Below are positions 14,885 to 19,743 of a DNA stretch of 19,743 bases, one piece after another. Within the stretch, counting starts at the first letter, position 1. Each line of letters begins with the position of its first letter. The DNA is from Alphaproteobacteria bacterium (GTDB lineage Bacteria > Pseudomonadota > Alphaproteobacteria > Rhodospirillales > Rhodospirillaceae), in NCBI GenBank assembly GCA_003250275.1, contig QKGW01000444.1:1-19743 (forward strand), given 5' to 3'. The notes below the pieces were generated by a model. That model worked only from the letters and a program-made list of their open reading frames with translations, was not told where the DNA came from and ran no database searches. The position numbers and the translations under genes are program-made.

Positions 14885-16248
14885 CGCTTTCCTGCTTCAA
14901 GGCCTACGACATCCGCGGCCGCGTGCCGGTCGATCTCGACCCCGAACGGGCGCGCCGCATCGGCCGCGCCTTCGCCGAGGTGGTCGATCCGGGCATCGTC
15001 GTCGTCGGGCACGACGCGCGGCTCGAAAGCCCGGCGCTCGCCCAGGCGCTGATCGACGGGCTCACCCAGGGCGGCGCCGACGTGATCGACATCGGCCTGT
15101 GCGCCACCGAGGAGGTCTACTTCCAGACCGCGCACCGCGAGGCCGACGGCGTCGGCGGCGGGATCATGGTCACCGCCAGCCACAACCCCAAGGGCTACAA
15201 CGGGATGAAGCTGGTGCGCCGGGGCGCACGGCCAATCTCCGGCGACAGCGGCCTCAACGACATCCGCGACCGCGTGCTCGCGCCCGAGCCGCCGGTCAAG
15301 CGCGTCGGCAAGGCGGTGCGCGATGCCGACAAGTCGGCCTACGTCGACCACCTGCTGAACTTCATCGACGTTTCCGAACTCAGGCCCTTGAGAATTCTCG
15401 CCGACGCCGGCAACGGCGTCGCCGGGCCGATCGTCGAACTGCTGGCGAAGCGCCTGCCGTTCCAGATCGAACTGGTGCGCGGCAAGCCCGACGGCGAGTT
15501 CCCCGACGGCGTGCCCAACCCGCTGCTGCCCGAGATGCGCGCCGCCACCAGCCAGGCGGTGGTGCATCACCAGGCCGATTTCGGCGTCGCCTGGGACGGC
15601 GACGCCGACCGCTGCTTCCTCTACGACGGCGCGGGCGAATTCATCGAGGGCTACTACCTCGTCGGCCTGCTCGCCGAGGCGATGCTCGCCCGCCATCCCG
15701 GCGCGCGGATCATCCACGACCCGCGCCTCGAATGGAACACCATCGCCGAGGTGACGCGCCTCGGCGGCGCGCCGGTGCGCTGCAAGACCGGCCACGCCTT
15801 CATCAAGGAGCGGATGCGCAAGGAGGACGCGGTCTACGGCGGCGAGATGAGCGGCCACCATTACTTCCGCGACTTCGCCTACTGCGACACCGGGATGATC
15901 CCGTGGCTGCTGATCGCCGCGCTGGTGAGCCGCACCGGCAAGCCGCTCGCCGAGCTCGTCGCCGAACGGATGGCGGCGTTCCCGTGCTCGGGCGAGATCA
16001 ATTTCGAGACCGACGCGGCGGCGGCGACCGAGCGCATCCTCGCCCACTACCTGCCGATGAACCCGAAGCGCGACGACACCGACGGCGTCTCCCTCGACTT
16101 CGGCGACTGGCGCTTCAACCTGCGCCGCTCCAACACCGAACCGCTGCTCCGCCTCAACATCGAGACGAAGGGCGACGCGGTGGCGGTGCGCTACCACCTC
16201 GCCGCGATCACCGCCCTGATCGGCTGCGCGCCGCAGGGCGCGCACTGA
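14881..16248 (+). CDS. manB: Phosphomannomutase (ManB/CpsG type; may also act on phosphoglucose)
   Basis: The 455-residue enzyme interconverts mannose 6-phosphate and mannose 1-phosphate, the entry to GDP-mannose. It begins FKAYDIRGRVP. The phosphoserine loop is TASHNPKGYNG (Ser100), the magnesium loop DGDADR (residues 239-244), the sugar-binding loop GGEMSGHHYF, and the phosphate-binding loop RRSNTEPLLRLNIE. All four active-site loops are intact and the length matches CpsG/ManB. GEMSGHHYF is shared with bifunctional phosphomannomutase/phosphoglucomutases, so specificity is not settled by sequence alone. The neighbours fcl and gmd favour a mannose role. Its start overlaps the HAD stop by four bases. 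Confidence 0.93.
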   Translation: MTLSCFKAYDIRGRVPVDLDPERARRIGRAFAEVVDPGIVVVGHDARLESPALAQALIDGLTQGGADVIDIGLCATEEVYFQTAHREADGVGGGIMVTASHNPKGYNGMKLVRRGARPISGDSGLNDIRDRVLAPEPPVKRVGKAVRDADKSAYVDHLLNFIDVSELRPLRILADAGNGVAGPIVELLAKRLPFQIELVRGKPDGEFPDGVPNPLLPEMRAATSQAVVHHQADFGVAWDGDADRCFLYDGAGEFIEGYYLVGLLAEAMLARHPGARIIHDPRLEWNTIAEVTRLGGAPVRCKTGHAFIKERMRKEDAVYGGEMSGHHYFRDFAYCDTGMIPWLLIAALVSRTGKPLAELVAERMAAFPCSGEINFETDAAAATERILAHYLPMNPKRDDTDGVSLDFGDWRFNLRRSNTEPLLRLNIETKGDAVAVRYHLAAITALIGCAPQGAH

Positions 16249-16266
16249 CGGCCATTGCCTCGAAAC

Positions 16267-16290
16267 CCCGCCCGGTTTATCACGGGCGGG
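16267..16290 (+). other. Stem-loop in the manB-fcl gap
   Basis: CCCGCCCG-GTTTATCA-CGGGCGGG is a perfect eight-base-pair stem with an eight-base loop in the 63-base gap after manB. AGGCGCATTC follows, without a T-tract, so it is not a standard intrinsic terminator. It may attenuate, set an RNA processing point, or stabilise the upstream message. Confidence 0.45.
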
Positions 16291-16311
16291 AGGCGCATTC
16301 AGGGGAGAGGC

Positions 16312-17295
16312 ATGGCGAGCCCGGAGATCATCTACGTCGCCGGACACCGCGGCATGGTGGGGTCCGCCATCGTGCGGCGTCTCGTCGCCCTCGGGCACCC
16401 GCGCGAGGCGATCGTCACCCGCACCCACGCTGAGCTCGACCTCACCCACCAGGAATCGGTGCGCGAGTTCCTCGCCGCCGAGCACCCGGCCCAGGTCTAC
16501 CTCGCGGCGGCGCACGTCGGCGGTATCCACGCCAACGCCACCTATCCGGCGGAGTTCATCTACGACAACCTGATGATCGAGGCGAACGTCGTCGACGCCG
16601 CCTTCCGCGCCGGGGTGAAGAAGCTCCTCTTCCTCGGGTCGAGCTGCATCTATCCGCGCCTCGCGCCGCAGCCGATGACCGAAGACGCGCTGCTCACCGG
16701 CCCGCTGGAGCCGACCAACGAACCCTACGCGATCGCCAAGATCGCCGGGATCAAGCTGTGCGAGAGCTACAACCGCCAGCACGGCGTCGACTACCGCAGC
16801 GTGATGCCGACCAACCTCTATGGCCCGGGCGACAACTACCACCCCGAGAATTCGCACGTGGTGCCGGCGCTGATCCGCCGCTTCCACGAGGCCAAGCTCG
16901 CAAACGCGCCGGAAGTGGCGATCTGGGGCAGCGGTACGCCGCTGCGCGAGTTCCTCCACGTCGACGACATGGCGGCGGCGAGCGTCCACGTGATGAACCT
17001 CGCCCCCGAGGTCTACCGCGCCCACACCCAGCCGATGCTCTCGCACATCAACGTCGGCAGCGGCGTCGAGATCAGCATCGCCGACCTCGCCCGCCTCGTC
17101 GCGCGCGTCGTCGGCTACGCCGGGCGCGTCGTCCTCGATCCCTCGAAGCCCGACGGCACGCCGCGCAAGCTGATGGACGGCTCCCGCCTCGAAGCCCTCG
17201 GCTGGAGGGCCGAGATCGGCCTCGACGAGGGACTCGCCCGCGCCTATCAAGACTTCGTCTCGCACCACTTCAAAGGACACGACGGTGGCCGATAA
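16312..17295 (+). CDS. fcl: GDP-L-fucose synthase
   Basis: The 327-residue short-chain dehydrogenase converts GDP-4-keto-6-deoxymannose to GDP-L-fucose by epimerisation and NADPH reduction. The nucleotide loop is VAGHRGMVGSAIVRR. AAAHVGGIHANATYPAEFIY is strongly typical. The catalytic residues are Ser110 and Cys112 in LGSSCIYP, and Tyr139 and Lys143 in EPYAIAK, each three positions later than in the E. coli enzyme. NLYGPGDNYHPENSHVVPALI is also diagnostic. The ATG at 16312 was chosen because GGGGAGAGG lies just upstream and the protein then begins at the normal place; an open frame reaches further upstream through the stem-loop. It overlaps gmd by 11 bases. Confidence 0.97.
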   Translation: MASPEIIYVAGHRGMVGSAIVRRLVALGHPREAIVTRTHAELDLTHQESVREFLAAEHPAQVYLAAAHVGGIHANATYPAEFIYDNLMIEANVVDAAFRAGVKKLLFLGSSCIYPRLAPQPMTEDALLTGPLEPTNEPYAIAKIAGIKLCESYNRQHGVDYRSVMPTNLYGPGDNYHPENSHVVPALIRRFHEAKLANAPEVAIWGSGTPLREFLHVDDMAAASVHVMNLAPEVYRAHTQPMLSHINVGSGVEISIADLARLVARVVGYAGRVVLDPSKPDGTPRKLMDGSRLEALGWRAEIGLDEGLARAYQDFVSHHFKGHDGGR

Positions 17296-18346
17296 CCCGA
17301 AAGTTGCCCTGATCACCGGCGTCACCGGCCAGGACGGCGCCTACCTCGCCGAATTCCTCCTCGGCAAGGGATACGCCGTGCACGGCATCAAGCGCCGCTC
17401 GTCGTCGTTCAACACCGGGCGCGTCGACCACCTCTACCAGGACCCGCACGAAACCGACCTGCGCTTCCGCCTCCACTACGGCGACATGACCGACGCCACC
17501 AACCTGATCCGCCTGGTGCAGGAAGTGCAGCCCGACGAGATCTACAACCTCGCCGCCCAGAGCCACGTGCAGGTGAGCTTCGACACCCCGGAGTACACCG
17601 CCAACGCCGACGCCCTCGGCACCCTGCGCCTGCTCGAGGCGATCCGCATTCTCGGGCGCGAGCGCACCACCCGCTTCTATCAGGCGTCGACCTCCGAGCT
17701 CTTCGGCAAGGTGCGCGAAACGCCGCAGAGCGAGACCACGCCGTTCTACCCGCGCAGCCCTTACGCGGCGGCCAAGCTCTACGCCTACTGGACCACGGTG
17801 AACTACCGCGAGGCCTACGGGATGCACGCCTCGAACGGCATCCTCTTCAACCACGAGAGCCCGATCCGCGGCGAGACCTTCGTCACCCGCAAGATCACCA
17901 TGGCGGTGGCGGCGATCGCGCAACGGCGGCAGGACTGCCTCTACCTCGGCAACCTCAACGCCAAGCGCGACTGGGGCCACGCGCGCGACTACGTCGAAGG
18001 GATGTGGCGCATCGTCCAGCAGGACGCGGCGGACGACTACGTGCTCGCCACCGGCGAGACCCACGCGGTCCGCGAGTTCGTCGAACTCGCCTTCGCCGAA
18101 ACCGGCGTGACCATCGCCTGGGAGGGAAGCGGCGTCAACGAGATCGGACGCGACGCCGCCTCGGGTGCGGTGCGGGTCCGCATCGACCCGCGCTACTTCC
18201 GCCCGACCGAGGTGGACCTGCTGCTCGGCAACCCGGAGAAAGCCCACCGCGTCCTCGGCTGGAAGCACACCACGCCGTTCCGCGATCTCGTCCGCGAAAT
18301 GGTCGCCGCCGACCTCGCGGCGCGGCCCGAGGGGCACTGTGACTGA
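17285..18346 (+). CDS. gmd: GDP-mannose 4,6-dehydratase
   Basis: The 353-residue enzyme converts GDP-mannose to GDP-4-keto-6-deoxymannose, the substrate of Fcl. The Rossmann loop is ITGVTGQDGAYLAEFLL. The catalytic set is Thr136 and Glu138 in QASTSELFG, plus Tyr160 and Lys164 in SPYAAAK, each four positions later than in E. coli. NHESPIRGETFVTRKIT and LGNLNAKRDWGHARDYVEGMW are family signatures. It starts with GTG at 17285, inside the end of fcl, with AAAGGA about eight bases upstream. Gene order fcl-gmd is the reverse of the common gmd-fcl order. The product may also feed GDP-rhamnose or other deoxysugars. Confidence 0.97.
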   Translation: MADNPKVALITGVTGQDGAYLAEFLLGKGYAVHGIKRRSSSFNTGRVDHLYQDPHETDLRFRLHYGDMTDATNLIRLVQEVQPDEIYNLAAQSHVQVSFDTPEYTANADALGTLRLLEAIRILGRERTTRFYQASTSELFGKVRETPQSETTPFYPRSPYAAAKLYAYWTTVNYREAYGMHASNGILFNHESPIRGETFVTRKITMAVAAIAQRRQDCLYLGNLNAKRDWGHARDYVEGMWRIVQQDAADDYVLATGETHAVREFVELAFAETGVTIAWEGSGVNEIGRDAASGAVRVRIDPRYFRPTEVDLLLGNPEKAHRVLGWKHTTPFRDLVREMVAADLAARPEGHCD

Positions 18347-18393
18347 CCGCAACGCCCTCGGGCGCGACGATGTCCTCTGACGCGAGAGCCGGA

Positions 18394-19281
18394 ATGTCGC
18401 CAACCGTTTCCGTAATCATGCCCGCGTACAACGCCGCGCGCTTCATCGGCGACGCGATCCGTTCGGTGCAGGCGCAAACCTTCGGCGACTGGGAACTCGT
18501 CGTGGTCGACGACGTCTCGTCGGACGACACCGCCGCGATCGTGACCGCCGCGGCGGAGCGCGACGGCCGCATCGCATTCCACCGCCTGACCGAGCGGAGC
18601 GGCGGCGCGGTGGCGCGCAACACCGCGATGGAGCGCGCGACGGGGCGCTACATCGCGTTTCTCGACGCCGACGACATGTGGCTGCCGGAAAAGCTCGAAG
18701 CCCAGCTCGCGTTCATGCGCGAGACCCGCGCCGCGTTCAGCTTCTCGGCGTATCAGGCGGTCGACGCGGACGGCAACCGCACCGGCCGCGTCATCTCGGT
18801 TCCGGAAAGCGTCGACTACGCGCAGCTGCTGCGCGGCTCGCCGATCGGCTGTCTGACCGCGATGTACGACCGCGAGGTCTGCGGCCTGGTTCTGATGCCG
18901 CTGATCCGTAAGCGCCAGGACTATGCGTTGTGGCTGAAGATCGTGCGGCAGGTCGGCAAGGCATACGGGCTGCAGCAGTGCCTGGGGCTCTATCGCGTGC
19001 ACGCGGGCTCGCTCTCGAGCAACAAGCTCTCCGCCGCCCACTACACCTGGAAGGTCTACCGCGAGATCGAACGCCTGCCGCTGCCGCGCGCGCTCTTCTG
19101 CTTCGCCTGGTACGCCCTCGAACGCCCTCGAAGGGATCCGCAAGACGATCACCTACCGCCTGCGCGCATCTCGACAATGAAACAACACCGCTCGGTTGAT
19201 TCCGAAAACCTAACGATGCCATCTACGGCATATAAATCGCACATTCCATCGCGACGCCCCACAGGAGAGATTGCGGCCTGA
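18394..19281 (+). CDS. Family 2 glycosyltransferase with frameshifted C-terminus
   Basis: The GT-A domain is clear: VSVIMPAYNAARFIGDAIRS, ELVVVDDVSSDDT, AVARNTAMERATG and the metal-binding FLDADDMW (Asp91 and Asp93). KRQDYALWLKIVRQVGKAYG and LYRVHAGSLSSNK are typical of later parts. The ATG at 18394 has GAGAG upstream; another ATG lies at 18370. As written it encodes 295 residues, but the last 52 (from residue 244) are aberrant. A 10-bp tandem duplication at 19113-19132 shifts the frame. With one copy the end would read ALEGIRKTITYRLRASRQ and stop at 19178-19180, giving 258 residues, normal for such transferases. The catalytic domain is intact, so activity may survive. It probably adds a sugar to a cell-surface glycan; donor and acceptor are unknown. 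Confidence 0.85.
   Translation: MSPTVSVIMPAYNAARFIGDAIRSVQAQTFGDWELVVVDDVSSDDTAAIVTAAAERDGRIAFHRLTERSGGAVARNTAMERATGRYIAFLDADDMWLPEKLEAQLAFMRETRAAFSFSAYQAVDADGNRTGRVISVPESVDYAQLLRGSPIGCLTAMYDREVCGLVLMPLIRKRQDYALWLKIVRQVGKAYGLQQCLGLYRVHAGSLSSNKLSAAHYTWKVYREIERLPLPRALFCFAWYALERPRRDPQDDHLPPARISTMKQHRSVDSENLTMPSTAYKSHIPSRRPTGEIAA
19113..19132 (+). repeat. 10-bp perfect tandem duplication inside the glycosyltransferase gene
   Basis: CGCCCTCGAA occurs twice head to tail (19113-19122 and 19123-19132). Ten is not a multiple of three, so the second copy moves translation into another frame. Removing one copy restores a sensible C-terminus and a stop at 19180, exactly where the GC content then drops. 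Confidence 0.9.
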
Positions 19282-19282
19282 G
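19181..19282 (+). other. Low-GC spacer between the glycosyltransferase and the ABC exporter
   Basis: This stretch lies between the ancestral glycosyltransferase stop and the exporter start and appears non-coding apart from the frameshifted tail. It holds a small hairpin, ATGCC-ATCTAC-GGCAT (19216-19231), and TATAAA at 19231-19236, which could be a -10 box, though no -35 box at proper spacing was found. AGGAGAG at 19263-19269 is a possible ribosome binding site, rather far from the ATG at 19283. Confidence 0.4.
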
Positions 19283-19743
19283 ATGACCCGATATTTTAGA
19301 GAGATCCTGGCTCTGCTCGGAAACGATCGGCGTAAGTTGCCGTGGATTGCCCTTATGTTCCTGCTGTCGTCTCTTCTCGATTTAGCTGGACTCGGGCTCA
19401 TAATGATGTATTTCCACCTTGTAATGGGGTTACCTCTCCCGAATTCGGCCTCACTTCCTGATGTTGCCCATGAAATTCTAGAAAAACTCAACAGAGAACA
19501 GCTCGTAATCACTGTTGGCGTGATTCTCCTGGTCGTCTTCTTGTCAAAGACACTATTGGGAATATGGACCAATCGCAGCATTCTAAAATTCAGCATGTCT
19601 CAGCAAACCCGTTTGAGAGACAAGCTGATGACCGCCTACCAAGCCATGCCATACACGGAATATCTCGAGCGAAACAAAGCCGAGTATGTCCACAGCATAC
19701 ATGCGCTAACGCAACATTATGCCAGCTCCGTTCTAACGCCGCT
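19283..19743 (+). CDS. ABC exporter (type I) membrane domain, N-terminal part, cut by the window edge
   Basis: Some 153 codons are present, opening MTRYFREILALLGNDRRKLP. One hydrophobic helix spans about residues 20-48 (LPWIALMFLLSSLLDLAGLG). A second is near residues 79-97 (VITVGVILLVVFLSK), and it continues SMSQQTRLRDKLMTAYQAMP, then TEYLERNKAEYVHSI. The 'SLLDLAGLG' helix and the 'Y..YL.RN.AEY...I' segment resemble PglK/MsbA-like flippases that move lipid-linked glycans across the inner membrane. The ATPase domain is beyond the window, so assignment rests on the membrane half only. GC content is much lower than in the genes before it (28 of 60 bases, 47%, in 19381-19440), which suggests a different origin. 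The ATG is uncertain; an in-frame TTG lies at 19271. Confidence 0.7.
   Translation, partial: MTRYFREILALLGNDRRKLPWIALMFLLSSLLDLAGLGLIMMYFHLVMGLPLPNSASLPDVAHEILEKLNREQLVITVGVILLVVFLSKTLLGIWTNRSILKFSMSQQTRLRDKLMTAYQAMPYTEYLERNKAEYVHSIHALTQHYASSVLTP

Noticed and set aside
14620..17325. A 901-codon open frame on the minus strand opposite manB and fcl
   Set aside because: It is antisense to well-identified enzymes with intact active sites, and its composition is that of a GC-driven shadow frame.
19210..19596. A 128-codon minus-strand open frame opposite the ABC exporter start
   Set aside because: The plus-strand frame has clear membrane helices and family-like segments; the minus frame has no recognisable sequence and no context.

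Overview
The window is GC-rich DNA (about 67% in a hand-counted line inside a coding region) with densely packed genes, ATGA stop/start overlaps and gene content typical of an alphaproteobacterium. The hemC-hemD-mitofilin-like-hemY block divergent from tsaD-gpsA, and the YciI and EVE genes, are what I would expect in Rhodospirillales or near relatives. That placement is inference from gene order, not from a marker gene.

Everything from position 1 to 11340 is on the minus strand and everything from 11445 to the end is on the plus strand. Reading the minus strand in transcription order, the first block is tetrapyrrole synthesis: hemC, a single open frame joining HemD (uroporphyrinogen-III synthase) to a mitofilin/HemX-like membrane protein, and hemY. 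A tRNA-Thr(CGT) gene follows, then an XRE-cupin regulator. A complete branched-chain-amino-acid-type ABC transporter comes next (livK, livH, livM, livG, livF), tightly followed by an M20 metallopeptidase/deacylase and the start of an amidase. The transporter, deacylase and amidase probably form one uptake-and-hydrolysis unit for an amide or N-acylated amino-acid-like compound. The regulator and a perfect 15-bp palindrome upstream of livK are candidates for its control.

The plus-strand block starts with housekeeping genes: tsaD (tRNA t6A synthesis), gpsA (glycerol-3-phosphate dehydrogenase), a YciI-like protein and an EVE-domain protein. It runs by translational coupling through a HAD phosphatase into sugar-nucleotide genes: phosphomannomutase, GDP-L-fucose synthase (fcl) and GDP-mannose 4,6-dehydratase (gmd). 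With a mannose-1-phosphate guanylyltransferase, which is not in the window, these would make GDP-L-fucose for a surface glycan. A family 2 glycosyltransferase and the start of an ABC exporter follow.

The main oddities are: (1) the HemD-mitofilin-like fusion with a good internal ribosome binding site and start at the junction; (2) a 10-bp tandem duplication that frameshifts the end of the glycosyltransferase; (3) an abrupt drop in GC content right after that gene, marking the edge of a probably transferred glycan island; (4) a LivG ATPase whose ABC signature lacks its usual glycine; and (5) the palindrome upstream of livK. I saw no CRISPR array, insertion sequence, phage gene or rRNA. No gene-free stretch exceeds 300 bases; the longest is 6092-6322, which holds a weak hairpin and the palindrome.
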